From Turnera subulata (lineage: Eukaryota > Streptophyta > Magnoliopsida > Malpighiales > Passifloraceae): a stretch of DNA of 64,000 nucleotides. Positions 10,441 to 20,804 of the stretch are shown one piece after another. Every line of letters begins with the position of its first letter. The first letter of the stretch is position 1. Location of the stretch: positions 333,066 to 397,065 of the forward strand of contig JAKUCV010007280.1 in NCBI GenBank assembly GCA_028386065.3, written 5' to 3'. The position numbers and the translations under genes were made by a program. The notes under the pieces were generated by a model that was not told the DNA's origin, searched no databases, and worked only from the letters and a program-made list of their open reading frames with translations.

Positions 10441-11013
10441 CACTGGACAGCGGTTAAAAACATCCTTAAGTACTTGAGAAGAACTAAGGATGCATTCCTT
10501 GTCTACGGAAGCATTGATGAGCTTATTGTAAAGGGTTACACAGATGCTAGCTTCTAAACCGACAGAGATGACTTTAGGTCGCAGCCAGGTTATGTGTTTT
10601 GTCTTAGAGGTGGTGCTGTATGCTGGTAGAGTTCAAAGCAAGAAACAGTAGCCGACTCTACAACTGAGGCTGAGTACATTGCTTCCTCAGATGCGTCGAA
10701 AGAGGCCGTTTGGATCAAGAAGTTCGTAACTGAACTTGGGGTGGTTCCGAGCATTGAGAGTCCGATTGAGCTCTATTGTGATAACAATGGGACAATCGCA
10801 CAGGCTCAAGAACCTAGATACCACCAGAGATCCAAACATATACTCTGACTCTATCATCTTATTAGAGAGATCATAGATAGAGGCGATGTCAGGCTGTGCA
10901 AAGTTCCTTCGGAGAACAATGTAGCAGATTCATTGACTAAGCCGCTCACACAGCAGAAGCATGATGGTCATGCTACATCCATAGGTATTAGATACATGGA
11001 TGATTGGCTCTAG
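10441..11013 (+). pseudogene. Copia 1 RNase H
   Basis: Reading on from the RT frame gives HWTAVKNILKYLRRTKDAF, GYTDASF (catalytic Asp), TTEAEYIASSDASKEAVW (catalytic Glu) and IELYCDNNGTIAQAQEP (catalytic Asp), then NVADSLTKPLTQQKHDG and a terminal YMDDWL before TAG. In-frame stops occur after GYTDASF, within the Trp-Ser region near 10628 and after the KHIL motif. This domain would degrade RNA in RNA-DNA hybrids during reverse transcription. Confidence 0.82.
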
Positions 11014-11027
11014 TGCAAGTGGGAGAT
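11014..11027 (+). promoter_or_regulatory. Copia 1 polypurine tract
   Basis: GCAAGTGGGAGAT immediately before the 3' LTR, the usual copia plus-strand priming site. Confidence 0.8.
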
Positions 11028-12615
11028 TGCTAGTGTAAGATGCCCAGAAGCCAATCAATGGATGATTGTATGTAGTCATGCATATACATTAAGGTTATTC
11101 CAATAAATATGTTTATGAGATAAAGGTTATTCCAATAAATATGTTTATGAGATAAACACTTGCACATATTTATAACCCTAGAATATTTCATATTCTTAAA
11201 TGTTCCTAGTCGATTATTATTATGGATGGGTTGTAATAATAAATTAAGACTAGCGTATGTTCAGAATTATATGTGATATGAATTCTACATACGGGTACAA
11301 GTTAGAGAACTTGTGGACTGGACCGACCCACATAAGAACACTACATGGAATGTTATATGATTTTCATTAGTGGTTCTTATATGTATTGTCCTTAGACCTG
11401 AGATCATCAAGGTTCCCAACATATGAGTCGTATGCTTTGATATTATTCTTGGCTATTTGTAAATCAGTAGACCTTAGTGTAATCATTGGGTATATGATAA
11501 GTGTGTAGTGGGTTTTGTATGATCAAAATGGGATTCGTCCAACCCATATATATAACGGGTATATTATCATATGGTTTTCTTGATAGAGTTGAACTGTAAA
11601 TACACGGCCGTGCTTGGATTATGATATGGTGATATCATTAGTATCCATTTTACACAGTTAACTCGGGGATCAAGAAACTTAGATTAAACATACACCAGAT
11701 TGATATATTCCATGTCTCGTGTTTAATCTTGATAATGGGACGAAAAAACGATGACATGTTTCCGAGGCATATTGAATCAGTACTGATCTTGTCGTTTGGG
11801 TAGCAATGATGTGTTGCTAGACGCCGCTCTTTGCTTATAATTGTAAATGAGTTTACAATTATTGCCAAACGTTACAAGTGCCTACAGAGTCACACACTTA
11901 GAACTCTTGATTCGAGGTGGTGGTTGAACCATGGTTGGACCGTGGTTGAACCAGGTATTTGAGCTTTTGGTTGGACTGTGGTTGGACCATGGTTGGACCA
12001 AGGTCATTTTTGGGCTGGCTTGGTTCATTAGTTGTCAGAATTATTGAGCCCAATTAGTGCCATGTGATGTGTAATCCCATTAACACTTAGTGGAGACATG
12101 ATTAGATAAAAGCTAATCATGTTGGCCAAAGGTGCTGGCCATTTGTCTCTTGCCTTTAGTGAGTGGGATTAGGGTGTGCATAATTAGATTATGCCTTGTG
12201 ATTTTTTTTAGACTTGTCTCTAAATTTTCTGACTTTTAATAACACACTTGAGAGCTTAGAGTTTTCCGGTTATACACCCCTTTCTTTGAGAAAGAAAGAA
12301 ACACCACAAACACAAGTTCTAGCTTCCGGGATTGAGCTACTAGCACAGCTGTTCGGGAGTGCTCGGGTTTGTGATCGTGAGACGATTCCCAGCTAGTTAT
12401 CGACGGTTTGCGTGGATACCATAGAGGAGCGGGATTTCTGTCCGATTCTTATTGATTCGGCTCAACAGTTGAGTGAAAGAACTCGACCAATCCAGGTACG
12501 AAAATTTTGTTATTCGGTTTACTCAGTTTCACATGGATCCTCCATGAGTACCGGGATTTCCGCTGCGCATATGTTTGCATTTTGATTGTCAAGTTTGCAT
12601 GCCCGGTTACTTACA
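11028..12615 (+). repeat. Copia 1 3' LTR
   Basis: 1588 bp, starts TGCTAGTGTAAGATGCCC (T to C at the third base relative to the 5' LTR) and ends GTTACTTACA. Contains a private 32-bp tandem duplication at about 11091-11154 (AAGGTTATTCCAATAAATAT unit). Divergence from the 5' LTR includes several indels, so the insertion is not very recent. Confidence 0.9.
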
Positions 12616-12762
12616 GCAATCGTGTGTGAAAACGTGTTGTAAAATTGGAGAGAAACTTGTTCTTTGTTATTGGTGAGAAAATGAAGGAGAAGGAAGAGAA
12701 GAAGAAGATGAACCAATAGAGGGAAGAACTGCCTCCTTCACATTTCACTCAGTTATTCTTGT

Positions 12763-12770
12763 TATTTATA
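12763..12770 (-). promoter_or_regulatory. TATA-box-like motif
   Basis: TATAAATA on the minus strand, about 50 bp upstream of a CT-rich stretch typical of plant 5' leaders. A single-motif prediction. Confidence 0.3.
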
Positions 12771-12918
12771 CGAAAGCAGGTAGGTGGAATAACATCCACA
12801 TTTTTATTTATAACATTTGTTATATTCTTTATGTTATTGACTACAGTCCACTACTAGAATTTTTAGAATATGATTCGTTTAGTGTTAGAGTTTGGTTATA
12901 CATAAAGTATAAATCTAT

Positions 12919-12953
12919 TATATATATATATATATATATATAGATATATATAA
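12919..12953. repeat. TA microsatellite
   Basis: About 35 bp of alternating T and A with one G. Confidence 0.85.
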
Positions 12954-13075
12954 AATTGATATCCTCACCAGGTGCTGACACATAAGAATTTTAAGGCCTT
13001 CATTCATTGCCATGTGAAGGTAGTTTTAATCAATCAGCTTTTGACATCTGGAAATATAATTATCCAAAATAAAAA

Positions 13076-13366
13076 ACTAATATAATTCTTCAATGTTGAA
13101 CTATAATTTCGCATATAACTAAAAACAATGAAAACTGAATTTATCTTTTAGTTAATCTATTTTTTTTCCTCAATGACTATAATTTTGGCTAAATTGTAAT
13201 TGATGGTATGATGTTTTGCAGGGAGTAGTTTTTCGGCTAAATTGTAACTGATGGAATGATATTTATAAATTTTTGTATTAGTTTATTCATAATCCTTATT
13301 AGATGTCCAAATTCACAATCCTTATCAAATTTGAGTACGCCTAATTTAACGCATTAGAGTTTTTTT
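13076..13366 (+). repeat. About 290-bp repeat unit, copy 1
   Basis: From ACTAATATAATTCTTCAATG to CGCATTAGAG plus poly-T. Repeated with only a few differences at 20291-20573. Part of a composite tandem array interrupted by solo LTR A. No coding potential. Confidence 0.85.
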
Positions 13367-15527
13367 TATAACAGCCCAGGTAATTTCTTTTATCTTTTTA
13401 CCAAGCTATAAAAATTTTTCATACAGTATTTACCAATGAAATTAATTTTGGGTAATTAATTCTGGGTAAATCGAGTCTCGGATTCCGAAACTAAATTGTG
13501 TTCCACGCGCGGGATTTCTTCCTGCGGTTTTTACGGATCAAGTTGGGTTTTTCTAGTTCGAACGGTACACGACATATCTGCACAGTTGTTGCGCAGCCGC
13601 CTTTTTCTTTTTCCCCCGTGAACCTTACCTGTTTCCTCGTGCATTCTGGTCTGTTGCTGTGAAGCTTGTGAATCAACATGTTAAAACCTTGCCCCTGCAA
13701 AACTTCTGCCAGCATCACACAACCTGCCTTCACCAACCCAGATCCTACAAACCAGTGTAGAATAGAAAAAAAAAATAACCCACACACCTCACCCGATCCT
13801 TCCCATCTCTCTCTCTCTCTCCTCCTTATCTCCTTCTTCCCCGCGCTGACCTGGCCGCCTCCACCGCGCGCATCACCACCCCTGCCATCGCCTTGCTCGC
13901 AGTGTCGCCGACCAGACGCTGTTTTCGCCTTCCATCCCCTTCCCTCGACGCGCCGCTAGCGGCCAAGGACCCGACGGCCTCCTTCCTTGCTGTCCGTCAC
14001 CGCTGCAGCGAGCCACGCCGACAGCCGCCGCCTCCATCGCCGCGCCTTCCCCGTTGCCTGCAGCCGTCGCCGCCTTGCCTCTGCTCGCTTGTGTCTCGTC
14101 GCGCCGCCTCATCACCTGTTTGGTGAGTTGCAGACCCACGGGTTGAAGACGACTCGGATGGGTCGAGTTTGACCCGTCTCCACATACAGGTTGCGGTTTG
14201 GGTCAGATGGGTTCTGGGCTGCGGTCGCTTGGGCCTGATTGCACGGGCCTGGACTTGAGCCCTGGGCTTGGGTCTAGGCTAGACAGTGGGTTGGGCTTGA
14301 GCTATTCAAGGCCCGGACTAGTTTTTTTTAAAAAAGAAAGATAAAACTAAAGAAAATATATTTATATATATAAATAGTAAAATATGATTAAGAAAAATAA
14401 ATAATAATAAGTGTATTTCCAGAAAAAATTTTAAGGGAAGTAATTAATAATTCTAAAAATATATTTTATGGAGTTTGGAAATGGAATATTTTTGGAAAAC
14501 ATAAGATAAGGAAAATAATAACTTTGAATATGAAAATAATTTGGGAAAAATATAATTAACTTTATGGAAAATATTTTTGGAAAGGATATGATCAAAGTGT
14601 ACCGGAATAATATCTGGGAAGTTATTTTGACACCTAGAAATAAATTTTGAATGATGATGACAACGGGGTTATACCAGGACGTTAAGGACCAATTTAAGTT
14701 TTATTTTACGGTACCAACTGACTAGTTTCCCGAGGAGTATATAGGCTAAGGTGAGGATAAGTAAATATTAATATACTGCCGTAATACCAAGTGTCTCTTG
14801 TGACTGTGTGACATAATTGTTGATGTGATACTGCTTTTTGTGACTGTGAATAGTCGTTGAGTTGATTGTTGTTGTCATTGATGATGTTGATGCCGTTGTT
14901 AGTGAAACGTTACTGTCGTTGTTATTACCTGTGATACAAGTAAGTTGGGTACCGAGGGTACCAGTATGTGATGATAGTATGGATGAATTTGTAGACGAGC
15001 GGAGAGGCTGTGAGCCTGCTTAGGATAATAAATGATTAGTGTCAGTAGGTTGTGTAACAGTAATATTAAGTTAAAATGGAATCACATAGAAGTTAGTATC
15101 ACGGTTAAATGTTGGAACAGCCAGGAGATGGTAGTCTTATGATGTTATGGTACTGGGGGAGACTTAGTGGTTGGTCCTACTCCCTGGCTGTACTGATTTA
15201 TTGTTTGAGGCACTAGGGGAGACTTAGTGGTTGGTCCTGCTCCCTGTTTGTGCCAGATTATGATTTTGTTTATGGGGAAGGACCCTGGGTCTAGCTAGAT
15301 CGGCTACCATGGCGATGACCAACGTTTAACTAGTGATAGGGGCCCTACCTAAAATTTGGAATAGTAAGTCTAGGATGAACCAAGAATTGTCAAGTCGGTG
15401 TCTGCTTCCTTCTGTTGTTTACTTTCTGGTTATATGTTTACCTGAGACTTGGTTATTTTTGCTTGCTTGTATATTTTATGTTTACTTATGGATTTTACCC
15501 GGTGAGCACTTCAGACTCATCCCTTGC

Positions 15528-15548
15528 CTACATGACTCGGTCACGTAG
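15528..15548. promoter_or_regulatory. Conserved ACGT-core dyad in LTR A
   Basis: CTACATGAC-TCG-GTCACGTAG, one mismatch from the perfect nine-base inverted repeat in the element D 3' LTR. Lies just after the GGTGAGCACTTCAGACTC block, as in LTRs of B and D. CACGT/ACGTG cores are typical plant bZIP-binding sequences. Confidence 0.45.
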
Positions 15549-15731
15549 TTTGCTTTGTGTTAGTACAGGATCGCTCGAGGTATGCTGTGACGCACCCTCT
15601 GCCAGGCCCGGATCCATTTCCCGTTGCATTTGCATTTAGTCTTCTGCTGCTGCTGTATAATTATGACTGTTGACATTCTGTTGCTTGCTCCTTTCTCTGT
15701 TCTTGTAATATAATGTGTGCTGCTGAATAAT

Positions 15732-18700
15732 TGTAACAACCCGGGTAAAATTTTCGTGATTTTACTGAGTCGTTTTAACTTTTACCTTGGTAAATAAATT
15801 TTTATCACGGTTAATCGAGCATTCTTCCATCCCGAGTTAATTTCGAGAGTTTTACCGGGAATAATTTATCTTCGAAACCTAAAACCGAAAGCCACTGATG
15901 CTTCCAAAGGTACCCCGAGGTTATCGAGCTTCGGAAATCGATACCAAGATTTACTCAGAACTTTCGAGAATTCTACACGGCTTACTGAGCCTCAATTTTC
16001 AATTCCAAGACTTGGGCAATGCTTAGGGGAATTAATCGGATTTTCTGATCCCAAGTTGTATTTTCGGACCCCGGGCGGAAATCTGAAGAGACAGGAGTAT
16101 CCTTGCGATTCCATTATCCCGACACGAAAATCCAGACCGGCCAATCATGGCTTGCCATGTGGCCACTCTCTTTTTCTTTTCTCCTTCTTTTCTTTCTTTT
16201 ACCACCGCCAGCCCCATGTCCTTCTTTTCTTCTCTTTCCCGTGACTCTTCCCGCGTCCCCTTTCCCTTTGTCTTCATCTTTTCTTTTCCTCTTTATCTCT
16301 TCTTCTCCCCCAGCAATCATGCCAGCTGAGACTCCCACCATCTCATCTCTCTTTCTCTTCCTTTTCCCTTCCCTCTTCTCCTCCCCTGTGTCGTGGACCC
16401 GTGACCACAACCCACCAAACCAGCCGCCACCAGCCCACCTCCATCTGCTCTTCCTTCTCCTTCCTCCTTCCGTCGCTGACGAGGCCGCCACCAGTCAATT
16501 CTCCTACCTCCTGCCCCTGGTCGTCATCTTTGCTACACAGCCGCTGTAGACCGCAGCCGGTGACGCCAGCGCCGTCTGAGGCGAGCTCGATGCCACCACC
16601 GTATGCAGAGCTGTCGGTCGTGTCCCTCTTCGCCTCGACCAGCTCGCAGCCATCCTCGCCCTCGCCGAGCACAGAGGACTCGACCTCTCCTCGCCAGTGC
16701 TCGCCCGATCTGCCTCTCGGTCCGCCGCCCCTACTCGTCGCCGCCCGAGTCGCCTTCGATCTCCTCCCCTGCTGCCTCGCCCCGATCCACTGCTTGTCGT
16801 CGCCGTAGGGGTAAGATTTGCTACCGAATTCCCTTCTTCTTCCTTTTCTTTCGGCCTCTCTGTTTCATGTTTGATTGACTGAGTTTTTTTTGGTGTTGTT
16901 GCGTCGGTGGATGGGTATGGGAATGATGTCGCCGGTGGAGTTGTTATGGCTGTGGGTTGGACTGCTATGGATGGTTGGTTCGATGTTGGTTTGTGTGGTG
17001 GTCTGGATGTTTCACGGGCGATGAACAGTTACAGAGGACTACGGGTTTGTTGTGGCTGCCGTGAACAGTGCTTTTGGCTGGAATCCGACGAGTTTCCGGC
17101 GAGCCCGAAAACGAAGCCTTTGGGTAAAACCCGAGCCTCTCGGCCATATGCATCTTTAAACAGATCCCGAACTCTTAAAACGAACCTGGACAATAATAAG
17201 GACACTAATTAATTGAACCTTAATAATAAAAAAAATATATATAAATTTTAATCTATGATTTTACTTTAAGCCTTGTTTTATTTTTATTATGCTTCTTATA
17301 TTTATTTAATCGTACTCTTAATTTTATTTTCCGATTGGGCTAATTAATAAAAGGCCCATGTCGTTTATTAATTTTAATTCTATTGTTTATTTATATTAAT
17401 TATGCCTCTTACTTATTTAATTTCCAAATTCCTTCAATTATGTTCAATTGAATTTAATCATAAAAGGCCTAGACAGAAGTATATTTATTCTAATATTTTT
17501 ATTTCCGGAATTTCTTTAATTACGTTTTAATTGGGTTAAATTATAAAAAAAAACTCGCATAAATGTGAATATATTTCTATAATGTTATTTTACTCACTGA
17601 TTTCACTCTTATATATGTATATATAAACATTTATATATACGTATATTGTATCACAAATATCTCATTGAATAAAATAATACTATACTATGATTCTACTTAA
17701 TTAACAATTGTAGTTTTATATATGTACTCATATTTACGGTCATATATGATTTACTAATTGCATACATATATATGTTATACAATAGTTATTTCTTTAGCAT
17801 ATATATAATACACCTATATATAAATGAAGGTCATAATTTACCCTAATTACTAATAAAATTCATTGTATATAATTTTGTATTTATAAGGCCTACTATATAA
17901 ACTGTAGAAATTATTTTATGGCTATATATGAATTGCCTTATAAGTATTTATAGATATATATATGTATATATATTTTCTTATCATGAGCGACTAAGGGGCC
18001 GGAATATCGGCTTGGAGCTCGGTTTTGGTTTTAATTTAAAATTAAGTATAATTAGTATATCGACTAAATAGGCTAATTTCATATTACGGAAAATATGGAA
18101 ATGATAAAATGGATACGGAATAAGACGGCTCGACTAACAAACACTAAAACCGGCATCATGCATGATCATCTTTATTTGTACATTGTAAGTGATTATTGTT
18201 GTTGTTAAAACAGGGATATCATGGCTTAACCAAGTATCAGTTTCCTGGAGTACCAGGTGAGGATGGATAACCCTTAATGTGTTGTCTATAGTACTATGCT
18301 ATGTCCTATGTTGCATGAATAGTTGATTGAACTGTTAAGCTTGCTGTGAGGATGATTGACCTTTAGTGTAATCCCCGTAATTTTATTGGTTGGTTGACTA
18401 TGTTGTGAATTACTTGGTTTAATTGGTTAAATGTTGTTGATTATACGTTGTTGTATATATTGCTTCGTTAATTGGCTTACATACTGGTGATAGCTGGAAT
18501 GTTTATATTTCTTGGTCGATTAGTGATAAATGAGATAAATGTGAGTTGATTATAATGGGGTAGCTATGGTTGAGCTGTGAGGACTATGGCCTGTTCGCGA
18601 TTTGTGATAAGGTGAGATATCCCAGATGAGCTGTGAGGCAGGTTTCCTACTCAGGGATTTGATAATTGATAATTCAATAAACATGTATATTTGGTTAACT

Positions 18701-19810
18701 TCACTTGGACTATTAGCGTCACGGACATTAAGTGTTGGTATGGAGTGGTCTGGTCAGAGTCAGGGGTATGTCTACGCCCGTTTTAGTGGTTGGGCTATAC
18801 CGAATACCCAGTGGTTTGGATATACCGAATATCCGGTCGGCATGTCGTTGCCTGTGGTTGGGGTATACCAAAAACCCAGTGGTTCGGATATACCGAATAT
18901 CCGGTCGGCATGTCGTTGCCTGTGGTTGGGTATACCGAATACCCAGTGGTTCGGATATTCTGAATATCCGGTTGGCATGTCGATGCCTGTGGTTGGGGTA
19001 TACTAAATACCCAGTGGTTCGGATATACCGAATATCCGGTTGGCACTGCGGACCAACCAACACTTGATACGTGACGGGGCCCAAATTAAAACTGGATAAT
19101 AAAATTTACTGGACTTAGCAAGTCACACATAGAAGTAATCATATGTGTTTGGGTTATGGTTGTCCCCTTATTTATGTTCTCGGTTATGTTATATTTACGG
19201 TGCTTGTATTGCTCTGTTGAATGTGTTTATTGATTGATGTGAGGATGAACCTTCCTTTGATATGTTGCCTATGTTACTATGTTGATTGTGGTGGTTGAAC
19301 TGTTAAGCTTGCTGTGAGGATAAGTAAATGTCTATATGCTGCCCGTAATACCAAGTTGTTGTGTGCCTAATATATGAGATACTTGTTGGTATGTTTCTAC
19401 GTGTTGTTTGCTTAGCATCCTTGAGTATATAGTGTTGCATGTTTATGCTGTCCATGAATGTACATTTGTACCGGTGAGCACTTCAGACTCACCCCTCACC
19501 TGCGGGCTTTCATCCTGTAGGTTGAGTTATTTGTGGTTCATGAATGATGCATTCCAGACAGGCTGCGGCGTTATCCCTTGGACAGGACTCGGATCCATAG
19601 ATAGCATATAGTGTCCTGTGAGTTATAAAGTCTTCCGCTGTGCTGTTATTATGTCTTTCGCTATGTTAATGATGGGCCTTGAGCTAGTTTCCTGTATATC
19701 TTGCTGGGCTTTCAATCCGGTTTTCCTTGTTGTACACTGTTTGTGCCACGTGTCGACACTGTAATTCGGTAATTACTGTAAGTCGGATAATTGAAGCTCG
19801 AGGTGTTTCA
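15732..19810 (+). mobile_element. Solo LTR F (gypsy type), nested in LTR A
   Basis: 4079 bp, starts TGTAACAACCCGGGTAAAAT and ends GCTCGAGGTGTTTCA. Target duplication ATAAT at 15727-15731 and 19811-19815. It contains no PBS or PPT, so it is a solo LTR of the same broad family as B and C. It has a CT-rich/GC-rich block (about 16150-16810) ending in GGGGTAAGATTTG, and segments near 17990-18250 like element C (GAGCGACTAAGGGGCCGGAA, ATATCGGCTTGG). A later exon-like block starts TCCTGTAG|GTTGAG (about 19510) and runs to GGACTCGGATCCAT. No protein gene; the Ser/Pro-rich frames are low complexity. Confidence 0.85.
18785..19055 (+). repeat. 67-68 bp minisatellite in LTR F
   Basis: Nearly four units with starts at 18811, 18879, 18946 and 19014. 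Each holds GTGGTTCGGATATACCGAAT then ATCCGG, in which GGATAT and ATATCC form a short inverted repeat, followed by CATGTCGTTGCCTGTGGTTG. Several long frames on both strands here are repeats read as protein and not genes. Confidence 0.9.
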
Positions 19811-19970
19811 ATAATGGTCCCGTGTAGGGTGAGGGATGATGTTGGTAATTCTGTTGTATAATTATGGTTTGCTGTACTAGTTTTCCTATCAATAAGAATA
19901 GTTTTGGCACGTGTTTACGGTGTGCGGTAAAGAATTACTGTGCACGGTAAATACGGGTCGGGGCGCTTCA

Positions 19971-20696
19971 TTTTTTTTTTTACAATTTTCTCAATGACTA
20001 TAATTTCGGTAATACTAATATAATTCTTCAATGTTCCCTAATTTAACGCATTAGAGTTTTTTTTTACAATTTTCTCAATGATTATAATTTCGGCAATACT
20101 AATATAATTCTTCAATGTTCCCTAATCTGTTTTTTTCTCAATGACTATAATTTCGGTAATACTAATATAATTCTTCACTGTTCCCTAATCTTTTTTTTTT
20201 CTCAATGACTATAATTTCGATAATACTAATATAATTCTTCAGTGTTTCCTAATCTGTTTTTTTTTTCTCAATGACTATAATTTTGGTAATACTAATATAA
20301 TTCTTCAATGTTGAACTGTATTTTCGCATATAACTAAAAACAATGAAAATTGAATTTATCTTTTAGTTAATCTATTTTTTTCCTCAATGACTATAATTTC
20401 GGCTAAATTGTAACTGATGGTATGATGTTTTGTAGGGAGTAGTTTTTCGGCTAAATTGTAACTAATGGAATGATACTTACAAATTTTTGTATTAGTTTAT
20501 TCATAATCCTTATCAGATTTCCAAATTCACAATCCTTATCATATTTGAGTACGCCTAATTTAACGCATTAGAGTTTTTTTTTTTACAACTTTCTCAATGA
20601 CTATAATTTCGGTAATACTAATATAATTCTTCAATGTTCCCTAATTTAACGCATTAGAGTTTTTTTTTTTTTACAGCTTTTTACAATTTTCTCAAT
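19971..20696 (+). repeat. Composite tandem array (60-85-bp units plus 290-bp copy 2)
   Basis: Repeated poly-T, CTCAATGACTATAATTTCGG, TAATACTAATATAATTCTTC, AATGTTCCCTAAT. About five short units lie at 19971-20290, then the 290-bp unit copy 2 at 20291-20573, then one full and one truncated short unit. The short unit looks like the 290-bp unit with its middle deleted, because both ends are shared. The last unit is cut by the truncated 5' LTR of element B at the shared word TGACT. Confidence 0.88.
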
Positions 20697-20771
20697 GACT
20701 CTCCGTGTCTTCTTCCTTCTCTTTTCCTTTATTCTTTTTCTCCTCCTCCCTCCCGAGCCAGCACCCAACCG

Positions 20772-20804
<33 letters not shown>

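Larger units (their letters stand above)
4241..12615 (+). mobile_element. Copia 1: full-length but defective Ty1/copia retrotransposon
   Basis: LTRs 4241-5770 and 11028-12615, PBS 5772-5783, long leader with a palindrome array, then gag, protease, integrase, reverse transcriptase and RNase H remnants in that (copia) order, and PPT AAGTGGGAGAT. Flanking pentamers are ACAAT (4236-4240) and GCAAT (12616-12620), a target duplication with one mismatch. Many stop codons and frameshifts make it non-autonomous. It shares LTRs and leader structure with Copia 2 and Copia 3. Confidence 0.92.
12616..13075. other. Flanking sequence right of Copia 1, with minus-strand promoter-like features
   Basis: No gene on the plus strand. 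On the minus strand a TATAAATA (12763-12770) is followed by a CT-rich leader-like stretch (about 12715-12655) leading to the Copia 1 insertion point and, beyond it, to the GC-rich minus-strand frame at 4186. Also holds a TA microsatellite. Confidence 0.45.
13367..19970 (+). mobile_element. Solo LTR A (gypsy type), interrupted by solo LTR F
   Basis: Starts TATAACAGCCCAGG (canonical TG changed to TA) and ends GGTAAATACGGGTCGGGGCG then CTTCA. Its own sequence is 13367-15731 plus 19816-19970, about 2.5 kb. Both sides are poly-T, consistent with a TTTTT target duplication in the T-run of the tandem repeat. Internal order matches the LTRs of elements B and D: CT-rich block, GC-rich block ending TTTGGTGAGTTGC (13,800-14,130), GGGC-rich stretch, AT-rich stretch, CTAAGGTGAGGATAAG, GGTGAGCACTTCAGACTC, TTAGTACAG|GATCGC. 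No internal region follows it, so it is a solo LTR made by recombination. Confidence 0.8.

Noticed and set aside
18626..19084. Overlapping 70-126 codon frames on both strands
   Set aside because: They cover the 67-68 bp minisatellite of LTR F; repeats without stops create the frames.
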